Below, piece after piece: positions 37,821 through 49,495 of a stretch of 64,000 bases of DNA. The DNA is from Actinomycetota bacterium (GTDB taxonomy: Bacteria; Actinomycetota; Coriobacteriia; Anaerosomatales; Anaerosomataceae), in assembly GCA_009668945.1 (NCBI GenBank), contig SBEH01000002.1:186001-250000 (forward strand), given 5' to 3'. How positions within the stretch are numbered: the first letter of the stretch is position 1; each line of letters starts with the position of its first letter. Under the pieces are notes generated by a model. The model was given only the letters and a program-made list of their open reading frames with translations. It was not told the DNA's origin and did no database searches. A program made the position numbers and the translations under genes.

Positions 37821-38576
37821 ATGCCCGGACTCGGCGTGATCGTGAACATCGTCGCTGTGCTCGCCGGCACGGCTATCGGGCTCGGGTTCGGTCGCCTGAT
37901 CAGCGAGCGGTTCCGGGCCATCGCGTTCTCTGCGATCGGGCTGGCGGTCGTCGTCATCGGAGCTGCTATCGCGCTCGGAGGGCTGCGGGACCTCGGCGAG
38001 ACGCGCCTGGGCGACTACTCGGCGCTGGTGCTCGTAGGCTCGCTAGTGGTCGGCTCGCTACTCGGCGAAGCCCTTGGGATCGAGCAGCGGCTCGAACGCT
38101 TCGGCGTGTGGCTGCAGGAGAAGACGTACAAAGCGCCGCTCCTGAGCCCCGGCAAGGCCGACCAACCCGGCGAGAAGGGCCACACCCTCGTGGAAGGCTT
38201 CGTGACGGCGAGCCTGCTCTTCTGCACGGGGGCGATGACCGTGCTCGGCTCGCTGCAAGACGGTCTCGGCGACCCGTCGCTGCTGTTCCTCAAGGCGCTG
38301 CTCGACGGCACTGCGGCCATCGCGCTAGCCACGACACTCGGGGCGGGCGTCGGGCTTTCGATCATCCCGATTCTCGTGCTGCAGGGGGGGATCGCACTGG
38401 GTGCGGGCGCGCTCGAGCCGCTCATAACACCCGCGGTCATCGCGGCGATCGAGGCGATCGGGGGCGCGCTAATCCTGGCGATCGGACTTGATCTCGCACA
38501 GATCAAGAGGCTGCCGGTGGGCAACATGCTTCCGGGCGTCTTCCTGGGCGCGGCGCTGGCGCTTCTCTTCGGCTGA
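37821..38576 (+). CDS. DUF554 family membrane protein
   Basis: A 251-residue integral membrane protein with six or seven hydrophobic segments. It starts MPGLGVIVNIVAVLAGTAIG, has LVVGSLLGEALGIEQRLE and VEGFVTASLLFCTGAMTVLG, and ends in the glycine-rich IGGALILAIGLDLAQIKRLPVGNMLPG. These features define the DUF554/YdfK family, thought to be a transporter, substrate unknown. The stop of the NYN gene lies one base before this ATG. Confidence 0.88.
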   Translation: MPGLGVIVNIVAVLAGTAIGLGFGRLISERFRAIAFSAIGLAVVVIGAAIALGGLRDLGETRLGDYSALVLVGSLVVGSLLGEALGIEQRLERFGVWLQEKTYKAPLLSPGKADQPGEKGHTLVEGFVTASLLFCTGAMTVLGSLQDGLGDPSLLFLKALLDGTAAIALATTLGAGVGLSIIPILVLQGGIALGAGALEPLITPAVIAAIEAIGGALILAIGLDLAQIKRLPVGNMLPGVFLGAALALLFG

Positions 38577-38606
38577 GATCTCGATGAGGCCAGCTCGGCA
38601 GGCCGG

Positions 38607-39263
38607 CTAGGCGCTCTCGCGCCAGCCCTTCACCGAAAAAGCGCTCGGGCAGAGTTCGGCAAGCGTGCACCGACCGCATATCGGGCGCTTGGCGTCGCAG
38701 ACGGTGCGGCCGTGTTCGATGAGCCGGTACGTGAGAGCGCCCCACTCCTCGCGCGGGAAGAGCGCCATCAGGTCGCGTTCGACTTTGTTGGTGTCCTGCT
38801 CGACGGAGAAGCCGAGGCGGTGCGACAGGCGGAAGACGTGCGTGTCCACCGCGATCCCCTCGGCCTTGCCGAATGCGTTGTAGAGCACGATGTTCGCTGT
38901 CTTGCGGGCCACACCGGGCAGCGTGAGCAGGTCCTCCATCGTGTCGGGCACGGTGCCCCCGTACTCGGCGACGATGCGTTGCGCCGCCCCCATGATGTTC
39001 TTCGTCTTGTTCCGGAAGAAGCCAGTGGGCCGGACGATGTCCTCGATCTCGTCAGGATCGGCAGCGGCGAGCGCCTCGGCGGTCGGGAAGCGGTCGAAGA
39101 GCACGGGCGTGACCTTGTTCACGCCGACGTCAGTGGTCTGCGCCGAAAGGATGACGGCCACGAGCAGCTGGAAGTCGTTCGCATACGCCAGGGCGATCGC
39201 CGCCTTCGGATAGAGCGTCTTGAGCCTTGCGTCAATCTCGGCGGCGCGCTTTCTCTCGGGCAT
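38607..39263 (-). CDS. nth: Endonuclease III (DNA glycosylase/AP lyase)
   Basis: A 218-residue base-excision repair enzyme acting on oxidised pyrimidines. Helix-hairpin-helix LLTLPGVARKTANIVL contains the catalytic Lys, the catalytic Asp is in AVDTHVFRL, and the C-terminal [4Fe-4S] loop CDAKRPICGRCTLAELC has the standard C-x6-C-x2-C-x5-C spacing. ATG 39263 follows GGGAGG; the longer upstream frame is not conserved. Confidence 0.95.
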   Translation of the reverse strand: MPERKRAAEIDARLKTLYPKAAIALAYANDFQLLVAVILSAQTTDVGVNKVTPVLFDRFPTAEALAAADPDEIEDIVRPTGFFRNKTKNIMGAAQRIVAEYGGTVPDTMEDLLTLPGVARKTANIVLYNAFGKAEGIAVDTHVFRLSHRLGFSVEQDTNKVERDLMALFPREEWGALTYRLIEHGRTVCDAKRPICGRCTLAELCPSAFSVKGWRESA

Positions 39264-39486
39264 GTGACCTCCCGGGTCGGATGCTCCAATCGTACCCGAG
39301 CCTGGAATCGCGGAAGCACGCACACGACGCGACAGGTGCCGCTTACATCTGGTTGAACGCAGCATGCGACGATCGCCCCGGTCCGCAGCCGAGGGGGGAA
39401 GTGCGGGCCGGTGGGCGGGCGTCCCTCCCGGCGCTGCCGCGCCGCTCCGCCGACAGCATCTGACATCAAGATCGATAGGAGGAGCG

Positions 39487-40218
39487 ATGAGGGGCTCGAA
39501 ACTGGGCATGCTGACGCTTGCCCTGATACTGGCGCTCGCGCCGGGCGTCGCACACGCCGCGGGCACCGGAGACGACCCGCGAGAGATCAAGGACAGGCCG
39601 AGCAAGGAGACCGCCCGCGTGGAGAAGGAGTATCGGCGCTGGTTGGCGGCGGGTTCGGCGCGGCCCGATGGCATTCAGCTCGCCGCGATCATCGGGGCTC
39701 CGTACCAGTACTTCTACACGCCGACGCATCCCCAGGAGCGGAGCTACTGGTGCGGTCCGGCAACGGCGCAGACCATCGACGACTACTGGGGAGAGACGGT
39801 TCCCCAGAGCAGCATCGCCGCGATGCTAGGGACGACGACCGCCGGGACCGTCTTCACGCGTATGGATGACGTGATCACCGCGCTCACCGGCGTGCCGTAT
39901 GTCGTGTCCGGCGCCTGCTACAGCACGGGCGACGTCTACTCACGGGTGCAGTACGGGCTGGAGTCCCGAGGACATCCGCTGGCCGCCGACGTACGCATCG
40001 TCGGCTCGGTCTGGAACAACTACGTCTACAACCATGACGGCCACATCATCCCGATCGAGGCGTTCGACTGGCGGAACATGACCGTCCGGGTCAACGACCC
40101 GTACAATGAGGCTGCGTCGCTGTCGGGCGGAGGCCAGACGCTCGGCCATCGGACGTATCCCGCGCACCAGGTCGCCGACGGCATTCTCAGGCACTTCCAG
40201 AAAGTGTTGGTGTACTAG
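39487..40218 (+). CDS. Secreted C39-like cysteine peptidase
   Basis: A 243-residue protein with a signal peptide (MLTLALILALAPGVAHA, cleavage near residue 25) and a papain-like domain of the peptidase C39 type. Catalytic Cys89 is in RSYWCGPATAQTIDDYWG, and the His is in NHDGHIIPIEAFDW followed by an Asp/Asn in VRVNDPY. These proteins cleave unknown extracellular peptides. ATAGGAGGAGCG precedes the ATG. It stands in its own unit with a hairpin terminator. Confidence 0.8.
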   Translation: MRGSKLGMLTLALILALAPGVAHAAGTGDDPREIKDRPSKETARVEKEYRRWLAAGSARPDGIQLAAIIGAPYQYFYTPTHPQERSYWCGPATAQTIDDYWGETVPQSSIAAMLGTTTAGTVFTRMDDVITALTGVPYVVSGACYSTGDVYSRVQYGLESRGHPLAADVRIVGSVWNNYVYNHDGHIIPIEAFDWRNMTVRVNDPYNEAASLSGGGQTLGHRTYPAHQVADGILRHFQKVLVY

Positions 40219-40227
40219 GAGCAAGGC

Positions 40228-40259
40228 CGGGGCCGGCGCCCGCCAGGGCGCCCGCCCCC
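40228..40259 (+). terminator. Terminator of the C39-like peptidase gene
   Basis: Inner stem GGCGCCC (40235-40241) with GGGCGCC (40246-40252), extended by GGGGC/GCCCC on the outside with a mismatch between. It is followed by CGTTAGG. Confidence 0.6.
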
Positions 40260-40280
40260 GTTAGGAAAGGAGGGTACGTG

Positions 40281-41489
40281 GTGCGAACTGCGTACGTCTG
40301 GCTGGCAATGACTCTATGCGCGGCGGTGTTGGCCGGCTGCATGCCGGACCCGGCGCCGCTAGGGAGCGGGTCGGATACCGAATCGAAACGCGAGATCGAG
40401 CCGTTCCCCGCTAGGCCGATCAATCCGGAGGCGATTCCATTCGACGAATTCCGCCTGCCGGAAAGCACGTACCTGAGCGACTACGACACGCGCTTTGCGG
40501 TGATGGTGGACTCGTGGGCCAACCGTGGCCTCAGCGCGATCGTGCTTCTGGACATGGACTCGGGCGTCTACGGTACGGTCTTGGCGGAACCGGTCGACGC
40601 GCGCGAGGGCTTCGCGGTCCTTACCGCACGATGCTCGAACACGTGGGTGGCGTGGGAGGAGTTGCGGGGTGACGAGCAGGGCGATCCGTGGAACGTCCGC
40701 TGGAAGCTGTACGCAGCTCCGATTCTCGACGGTGGTCCTGCGCTCGGCGACGCCGTACTGGTCGCAGAATCGATCACCTCGATCCGGTCGCGCCCCCTCT
40801 TCCAGGTGCTCGGCGAGAGGCTGTACTGGATGACCAACACGGCGCCCAACCCTGAGCAGGAGGGTGCGGTCTACGGCGCCTCGATCCAGGAGCGCGATCT
40901 TGCCACGTCCGCCGATCGCACGGTCGTCTCGAGCGATCGCACCATTCACACCTTCTACGTCCAGGCGGACGAGGTCATCTTCAGTGCGCGCGTGTCCCCG
41001 GAGGGTGTCGAGGAGCGAGTCACCGTGGTCGGGCTCTCCGACGGTGTCGAGCGCTTCACGCATGGGCTCGAGAACGGTGCGGCGCCGATCAGTCATTGGC
41101 CGACCTACTTCGAGCGCACGCTCGTTTGGGCGGAGTTGGATCCGCCGCTCGCGGACGTGCCGCACCTGCATGTGCGCACGCACGAAGGAAACGAATACCT
41201 CCTCTCGGATGCCGGCTCGGATCCCTGTTTCGTCGGGTCACGCCTTGTCTACGAGACGCAAGTTGCGAACGGGCCGGCGAACGTCCCCTGGCCGACCATC
41301 GAAGTTCTCGACGTCGAGTCTGGTGAACTGTACGTGCTGCTCGAGACCCCCGGGTCTGCGACGAAGCCGGGATTCACGATGATGCCGGGACAGCCGCGAG
41401 CAGAGAGTGTGCTGGTGGTCAGCGACACCGTGTTCGGTGCTGATGGAGTGCCGGACTCCGGCACCTGGATACGCCGCTACCGCTTCTAG
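40281..41489 (+). CDS. Lipoprotein with a beta-propeller-like fold
   Basis: A 402-residue exported lipoprotein with lipobox VLAGC, so Cys20 is the lipidated residue. GTG 40281 was chosen since AAAGGAGGG lies six bases ahead; GTG 40278 immediately before is an alternative. The mature part is all-beta, with repeated segments of the form strand-turn-strand ending in charged loops (SAIVLLDMDSGVYG, RLVYETQVANG, IEVLDVESGELYVLLE), as in TolB-like propellers. No ligand is evident. Confidence 0.65.
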   Translation: MRTAYVWLAMTLCAAVLAGCMPDPAPLGSGSDTESKREIEPFPARPINPEAIPFDEFRLPESTYLSDYDTRFAVMVDSWANRGLSAIVLLDMDSGVYGTVLAEPVDAREGFAVLTARCSNTWVAWEELRGDEQGDPWNVRWKLYAAPILDGGPALGDAVLVAESITSIRSRPLFQVLGERLYWMTNTAPNPEQEGAVYGASIQERDLATSADRTVVSSDRTIHTFYVQADEVIFSARVSPEGVEERVTVVGLSDGVERFTHGLENGAAPISHWPTYFERTLVWAELDPPLADVPHLHVRTHEGNEYLLSDAGSDPCFVGSRLVYETQVANGPANVPWPTIEVLDVESGELYVLLETPGSATKPGFTMMPGQPRAESVLVVSDTVFGADGVPDSGTWIRRYRF

Positions 41490-41607
41490 CGCTGCCGTAA
41501 CGCTGCGCGGTTTGACCCGCGCTTCCCGCGCGCCTACACTCGCGAAGTCGCCCGCCCCGGCATGCCGGATGCGGGCCCTTCGTGCTGTCCGGACGCTGAG
41601 GTGCTGC

Positions 41608-44600
41608 GTGACCGAGTTCTTCGCCGCCATACACCCGTTGCTTGCAGCCGAGCCCTCGGTCGCCCGCGCGCTCGCACGTCTCGACGCCGGTGAGGACTTC
41701 ACGCTCGCAGCGCCTGGACTCGTGCGGCCCGCGATCACCGCCGAGGTGGTGGCCGGGCGCACGCGCCCCACGCTGCTCGTGCTCCCGGGCGCGGACGCCG
41801 CCGAGCGCTTCGCGCGGCAGCTCGGCACGTACCTCGAGCACGAGCGCGTGCTCCTCTTCCCCGATCGCGCCGAACTCCCGTGGGACCGAACGGCGCCGGA
41901 CCTCGAGGCGGTCGGCGCTCGCGCTCGCGCGCTGCACTCGCTCGACAAGGGCCGCCCGGTAGTGGTCGTCGCCAGCGCGCGGTCGCTCTTGCGCGTTCTG
42001 CCGCCGCAGGGCTCGCACGTCTTCGGGCCGCTCACCCTCACGCCGGGCGTCACGCTCGACCTCGCCGAGGCGACGACTCGTCTGGTCCGCATGGGCTACG
42101 AGCGTGTCGACACCGCCAAGGAGCGCGGCCAGTTCGCCCTTCGGGGCGGCACGCTCGACGTCTTCGGCTCGGACGCGCCGTATCCGGTGCGTGCGGAGCT
42201 CCTCGGCGACGAGATCGAGACGCTCAGACGGTACCTGCCCTCCACGCAGCAGCACGTCGCGGACGCCGGACCCACCGAGATCTACCCGTGCCGTGAAGTC
42301 GCTCCGGGCAGCCGTGCGGGGCAGCATGCACGTCGTGCACTCGGCGAGGCGGCGCGCCAGAACGACACGCTCGCCCGTGATCTCGACCTGATTGAGCAGG
42401 GCGTGACCTTCAACGGGATCGAACAGTACCTGCCGCATTTCTACCGGGCTCGAGCCTCCGTGCTCGACTACGTGCCGCCGGGTGCGCTCGTCATCGTGGC
42501 CGAACCGCGTGCGCTCTTCGACGACCTCGTGCGTGCGCGTGGCGAGCTCGAAACGCGGGCGAACGCGGTTGCGCGCGAACTCACCGGGCTCTACTTCAAG
42601 CCCGCCGAGATCGACCTCGGCGGCCGACAGCGGCTGACGTTTCTCTCGATGCTGCGCACCGGTGGCGCCGCGGACGGCGAGGTCGCGGCGCGGCGGCCGG
42701 ATGTGGGCGGTCGCGAGGAGGCTTTCGCTGCGGGCCTGCGGTCGCTGCTCGACACCGGGTACCGGGTGGTTGCGGCGGTGCGGGACCGCCAGGGTCGCGA
42801 TCGCCTCTCGCAGGCGCTCGTCTCGGCGGGGATGACCGTAGCGGCGCTCGAACACGGAGGCGCGACACCGCAGGCCGGGCTTGTCGCACTGTCCGTTGCC
42901 GACGTACCCGCCGGCTACGTGCTTCCCGGAGCGCGTCTCGCAGTCGTCTCCATCGACGACGTCTTTCCGCGTGCCGCCGAACGCCGCAGGCAGGCAGCCG
43001 ACCCCACGAAGCTCACATTCGCTTTCGCGCCGGGCGACTACGTCGTGCACGAGATCCACGGCATCGCTCTCTTCCGCGACATCGTCCGGCAGGCCGCACT
43101 GGGCGCCGAACGCGACTACCTGCTTCTCGAGTACGCGAAGGGCGACAAGCTGTACGTGCCGGTGGAGCAGCTCGACCGTGTCACGCGCTACGTCGGGCCC
43201 GAGGGCACGGCTCCGCGGGTCACCCGGCTCAACACCGCGGACTGGAGCAAGGCGACCGGCAAGGCCCGCACGGCCGCGCGCAAGCTCGCGTTCGACCTGG
43301 TGGACCTCTACGCTCGCCGCGCGGCGGTCACGGGATTCTCGTACGCTGCCGACACGCCCTGGCAGCGCGAGATGGAAGCGGCGTTCCCGTTCGACGAGAC
43401 GCCAGACCAACTCGCCGCGATCGAGGACGTGAAAGCCGATATGGAGTCGGACCGCCCGATGGACCGCCTCGTCTGTGGCGACGTTGGCTACGGCAAGACC
43501 GAGGTTGCCATCCGTGCTGCGTTCAAAGCGACGCAGTCCGGCAAGCAGGTGATGGTGCTCTGCCCGACGACGATCCTCGCCCAGCAGCACTTCACGACCT
43601 TCTCCGAACGCTTCGCGCCGTTCCCCGTGCGCGTGGAGTTGCTCTCGCGCTTCCGCAGCAAGGCGCAGCAGGCGAGCGCGCTCGAGGGCTTCGCCACCGG
43701 GACGGTGGATGTCCTCATCGGCACGCACCGCCTGCTCAGCAGGGATGTGCTGCCGAAGGACCTCGGACTGGTGGTCGTGGACGAGGAGCAGCGTTTCGGC
43801 GTGGAGCACAAGGAGCACCTGAAGAACCTGCGCGAGCAAGTCGACGTGCTCACACTGACAGCGACGCCCATACCGCGCACGCTGCAGATGTCGCTTTCGG
43901 GCGTGCGGGACTTCTCGGCGATCGACACGCCGCCCGCCGATCGCTTCCCTGTGACCGTGCATGTCGGCGAGTTCGATGAGGACGTGATCTCGGGCGCCAT
44001 CCGCCGCGAGATCGACCGTGGTGGGCAGGTGTACTACATCTCCAATCGTGTCAGAGGCATCGAGCGCGTCGTCGAGCGCGTTCAGGCGGCGGTGCCCGAG
44101 GCACGTGTCGGCATCGGTCACGGGCAGATGTCCGAGCACCAGCTCGAGCGCGTGATGGAGAGCTTCTCGGCAGGGGAGATCGACGTGCTCGTGGCCACCA
44201 CGATCGTGGAGTCGGGCATCGACAACCCGCACACGAACACGCTCATCATCGACGACAGCCACCGGCTGGGCCTCGCACAGCTCTACCAGCTCAAGGGTCG
44301 TGTCGGGCGCAGTCACGTCAAGGCGTACGCGTACTTCCTGTTCCCGAGGAGCCAGGCGCTCACCGACCAGGCATACGAGCGGCTTACCGCGATCCAGGAG
44401 CACGCAGACCTGGGCAGCGGGATACGGGTGGCCATGCGCGATCTCGAGATCCGTGGCGCCGGCAGCTTGCTCGGCGCGGCGCAGTCCGGCAGCGTGAGCG
44501 CCGTGGGCTTCGACCTCTACGCCCAGATGCTCCGCGAGGCGGTCTCCGAGGTCCGTGGGGAGCCGCTGCCGGCCCATCCGGAGGTGCGCGTCGACCTGCC

Positions 44601-45030
44601 CGTTGCTGCCTATCTGCCCGAGGAGTACGTGCCCGACGTGGACGCCCGCGTGCTCGCGTACCGGCGCATCGCTGCCGCTTCGAGCCCGGAGGCGGTCGAG
44701 GGGATCGCCGCGGACCTCGCGTGCCAATACGGCGCGCCGCCACTGCCCGCGCGCGAGCTCCTTGCGATCGCGCGCATCAAGGTGTCGGCCGGCGAACTCG
44801 GCATCCAGTCGGTCTCGCTAGCGCGCCACAGGCTCACTCTCTCACCGGTGGAGGTCTCTGCCGAAGCGCAAGGCCTGCTCGCCGCGGAGGGCGCGGTCTT
44901 CGTCAGCCGCACGAGTTGTGTGCATTTTGTGCAATCTGGCGGGGAGGGCGCTTCGGCGGCGGCGATGCGGGCGCTCGGTGCTATACTCGGCGCAGTCCGA
45001 AGCCCGGCACGCGGCCGGGAGCATCCCTAG
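41608..45030 (+). CDS. mfd: Transcription-repair coupling factor Mfd
   Basis: A 1140-residue DNA translocase that removes stalled RNA polymerase and recruits UvrA. It has the UvrB-like N-terminal module (TLLVLPGADAAERFARQLG, FPDRAELPWD), the RNA-polymerase-interaction domain (FAPGDYVVHEIHGIALFRDI, about 470-530), the helicase motor with CGDVGYGKTE, DEEQRFGVEHKE and LTATPIPRTL, and the C-terminal TRCF domain. GTG 41608 gives a family-typical N-terminus; an upstream frame is longer but overlaps the lipoprotein gene. Length is normal. Confidence 0.96.
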   Translation: MTEFFAAIHPLLAAEPSVARALARLDAGEDFTLAAPGLVRPAITAEVVAGRTRPTLLVLPGADAAERFARQLGTYLEHERVLLFPDRAELPWDRTAPDLEAVGARARALHSLDKGRPVVVVASARSLLRVLPPQGSHVFGPLTLTPGVTLDLAEATTRLVRMGYERVDTAKERGQFALRGGTLDVFGSDAPYPVRAELLGDEIETLRRYLPSTQQHVADAGPTEIYPCREVAPGSRAGQHARRALGEAARQNDTLARDLDLIEQGVTFNGIEQYLPHFYRARASVLDYVPPGALVIVAEPRALFDDLVRARGELETRANAVARELTGLYFKPAEIDLGGRQRLTFLSMLRTGGAADGEVAARRPDVGGREEAFAAGLRSLLDTGYRVVAAVRDRQGRDRLSQALVSAGMTVAALEHGGATPQAGLVALSVADVPAGYVLPGARLAVVSIDDVFPRAAERRRQAADPTKLTFAFAPGDYVVHEIHGIALFRDIVRQAALGAERDYLLLEYAKGDKLYVPVEQLDRVTRYVGPEGTAPRVTRLNTADWSKATGKARTAARKLAFDLVDLYARRAAVTGFSYAADTPWQREMEAAFPFDETPDQLAAIEDVKADMESDRPMDRLVCGDVGYGKTEVAIRAAFKATQSGKQVMVLCPTTILAQQHFTTFSERFAPFPVRVELLSRFRSKAQQASALEGFATGTVDVLIGTHRLLSRDVLPKDLGLVVVDEEQRFGVEHKEHLKNLREQVDVLTLTATPIPRTLQMSLSGVRDFSAIDTPPADRFPVTVHVGEFDEDVISGAIRREIDRGGQVYYISNRVRGIERVVERVQAAVPEARVGIGHGQMSEHQLERVMESFSAGEIDVLVATTIVESGIDNPHTNTLIIDDSHRLGLAQLYQLKGRVGRSHVKAYAYFLFPRSQALTDQAYERLTAIQEHADLGSGIRVAMRDLEIRGAGSLLGAAQSGSVSAVGFDLYAQMLREAVSEVRGEPLPAHPEVRVDLPVAAYLPEEYVPDVDARVLAYRRIAAASSPEAVEGIAADLACQYGAPPLPARELLAIARIKVSAGELGIQSVSLARHRLTLSPVEVSAEAQGLLAAEGAVFVSRTSCVHFVQSGGEGASAAAMRALGAILGAVRSPARGREHP

Positions 45031-45044
45031 AGAAGGGTACGTCC

Positions 45045-45935
45045 GTGCGAACATTCCGCGGCATCGCCGTCGCCATTCTGATCGTCGCGCTTGTTGGCGG
45101 CATCGCCGGCTGCAACAAGGTGGACGCTGTCGCCAAAGTCAACGGCGACTACATCACCCGTGCCGAGTTCGACCGCATCTACACGCAGGTAGAGCAGCAG
45201 ATGGGCGGCGAGATCTCCGAAGAGGACGCGCTCGCCTACAAGAAGCAGCTGCTCGACATGATGATCGAGTCGGTTCTCATCACGCAGGAGGCCGAGAAGC
45301 AGGGCGCCGATCTCTCAGTAGAAGCCGTGAATCAGAGCATCACCGAACTCATGGGCGGAGAGACCGACCAGGCCGTCATCGAGGAGCAGGTCGTCGCGGC
45401 AGGCCTGACGATGGAGGACCTGCGCAAGAGCGTTCGAGACCAGCTCGCCCGCGACTTCATCAGTAAGAAGGCGTCGCAAGAAGCCAGCAGCGGCACGCTG
45501 CCCGAGACGTACTCCCTCCTCGAGCACATCCTTGTGGCCGACGAGGCGACCGCCAACGACCTGTACGCCCAGATAGAGGCTGGCGGCGATTTCGCTGCGC
45601 TCGCGGCGGCGAACTCGACCGATCCTGGCAGCGCCGCCGACGGCGGTAGCCTTGGCTGGTCGCCTACGACTGCGTACGTGCCCCAGTTCGCCGACGCCGC
45701 CGATGCGCTTGCGGTCGGCGAGGTCAGCAAGCCCGTGCAGTCTGACTACGGCTGGCACATCATCCGCAAGGTCGACGAGATCAAAGCCGGCGAACCGGTC
45801 GCCGACGCACCCGCAGAACTACAGGAGATGCTCTCCGCGAACGGTGCCGAGATCGCGCTGCAAGAGTACGTGAAGAGGCTGCGCGATGCGGCCGAGATCG
45901 AGTACCTCGACGAGACGCTCAAGCCCACAGAGTAG
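45045..45935 (+). CDS. PrsA/SurA-like foldase lipoprotein
   Basis: A 296-residue peptidyl-prolyl isomerase anchored outside the cytoplasmic membrane by a lipid on Cys23 (GGIAGC). The N-terminal helical chaperone part is of SurA_N type (VNGDYITRAEFDRIY), and the parvulin domain contains EHILVADEATANDLYAQI, GGSLGWS and GYGWHIIRKVD-like SDYGWHIIRK. GAAGGG precedes the GTG start. It follows mfd by 14 bases, the same order seen in many Gram-positives. Confidence 0.9.
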   Translation: MRTFRGIAVAILIVALVGGIAGCNKVDAVAKVNGDYITRAEFDRIYTQVEQQMGGEISEEDALAYKKQLLDMMIESVLITQEAEKQGADLSVEAVNQSITELMGGETDQAVIEEQVVAAGLTMEDLRKSVRDQLARDFISKKASQEASSGTLPETYSLLEHILVADEATANDLYAQIEAGGDFAALAAANSTDPGSAADGGSLGWSPTTAYVPQFADAADALAVGEVSKPVQSDYGWHIIRKVDEIKAGEPVADAPAELQEMLSANGAEIALQEYVKRLRDAAEIEYLDETLKPTE

Positions 45936-45972
45936 TCCCGCCGGGCGGATCTCGAGTACCTGGAGGGGGCGC

Positions 45973-48727
<2,755 letters not shown>

Positions 48728-48763
48728 GGGGACGGCCACACCTCGCCTCACAGCGGCAGGACT

Positions 48764-48803
48764 CCGGCCGCCGCTCCGAAGAAGGGCGGCGGCCGGCGCG
48801 CGT
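48764..48803 (+). terminator. Terminator after enolase
   Basis: Perfect 11-base stem CCGGCCGCCGC (48764-48774) with GCGGCGGCCGG (48786-48796), 11-base loop, then CGCGCGTTT. The ftsB-like gene has its own promoter beyond it. Confidence 0.65.
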
Positions 48804-48872
48804 TTCACGGCAGTGTTCGGGCGAGTCAATCTCGAGTTGATGTCGAGGGTTCTACTCGGCGCGATGCGGTGC

Positions 48873-48878
48873 TATCAT
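48873..48878 (+). promoter_or_regulatory. -10 element with probable leaderless start of the ftsB-like gene
   Basis: TATCAT (5/6 to -10) ends five bases before GTG 48884, so transcription would begin at or next to the start codon. No ribosome-binding site is seen, which fits a leaderless mRNA, common in actinobacteria. A -35 is not clear. Confidence 0.45.
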
Positions 48879-48883
48879 CTGGC

Positions 48884-49495
48884 GTGAGGGAATACCCTCG
48901 AACCACCGAACTCGCTGGCCTTGTCACACCACCGATTGCGCAGCTCATGGCCGCAGCACGAACGCAGAAGAGGGCATCAGCGAACGCCGGGAAGAGCGCG
49001 GCAGCACGCCGCTCAGCCTCCCGCGCGTCCTCCTCACGTACGCCGCGCACCACATCCGGCACTCGGACAGCCCGCACCGCGAGATCTTCCTCGCGGCGCC
49101 GACACACTGGCCGCCGCTCGAGCGGACCGTCGCTCGGAGGAGTGCGGCTCACGACGCTAATCGTAATCGCCGCTGTCGTTCTTGCCGCCTGGACCGTGTA
49201 CCCGGTCTTCCGCCTGCAGTACGAGCACCAGCGCGAACTTGACGCGCTGGAGAGCGAGCTCAGCGGACTAAAGGAGCGCAATGAGGAGCTTCGCGACGAG
49301 GTCGAGGATCTCAAGACCCCCGAGGGCGTCGAGCAGCTCGCGCGCGCGACGCTCGGACTAGTGCGGCCGGGCGAGGATGCGTACGTCGTCACCGGCGGAG
49401 CGGCATCTGAGACCTCCGCAACCGTGATCACCGCTGAAGAGGTCGAGGGGCCGCTGTGGCAGCGGGCACTCGACTCGCTGTTCGGTCTGAACTGA
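48884..49495 (+). CDS. FtsB/DivIC-like septum formation initiator
   Basis: A 203-residue bitopic membrane protein. A long basic, Ser/Arg/Thr-rich cytoplasmic N-terminus (about 25-90) precedes a single transmembrane helix (LTTLIVIAAVVLAAWTVYPVF) and a coiled coil (HQRELDALESELSGLKERN), then EGVEQLARATLGLVRPGE, the usual DivIC/FtsB ending. It would help assemble the divisome with FtsL and FtsQ. The start could also be ATG 48947. It overlaps the next gene by one base. Confidence 0.82.
   Translation: MREYPRTTELAGLVTPPIAQLMAAARTQKRASANAGKSAAARRSASRASSSRTPRTTSGTRTARTARSSSRRRHTGRRSSGPSLGGVRLTTLIVIAAVVLAAWTVYPVFRLQYEHQRELDALESELSGLKERNEELRDEVEDLKTPEGVEQLARATLGLVRPGEDAYVVTGGAASETSATVITAEEVEGPLWQRALDSLFGLN

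Noticed and set aside
37112-37957. Peroxiredoxin region read as a pseudogene broken by a stop
   Set aside because: The only defect is one TGA at the exact catalytic Cys codon, in frame on both sides, with selenocysteine machinery in the same window.
41419-44727. A 1102-codon open frame on the minus strand
   Set aside because: It runs antisense through all of mfd, has no recognisable motifs, and its His/Arg/Asp-rich composition is that of a GC-rich shadow frame.
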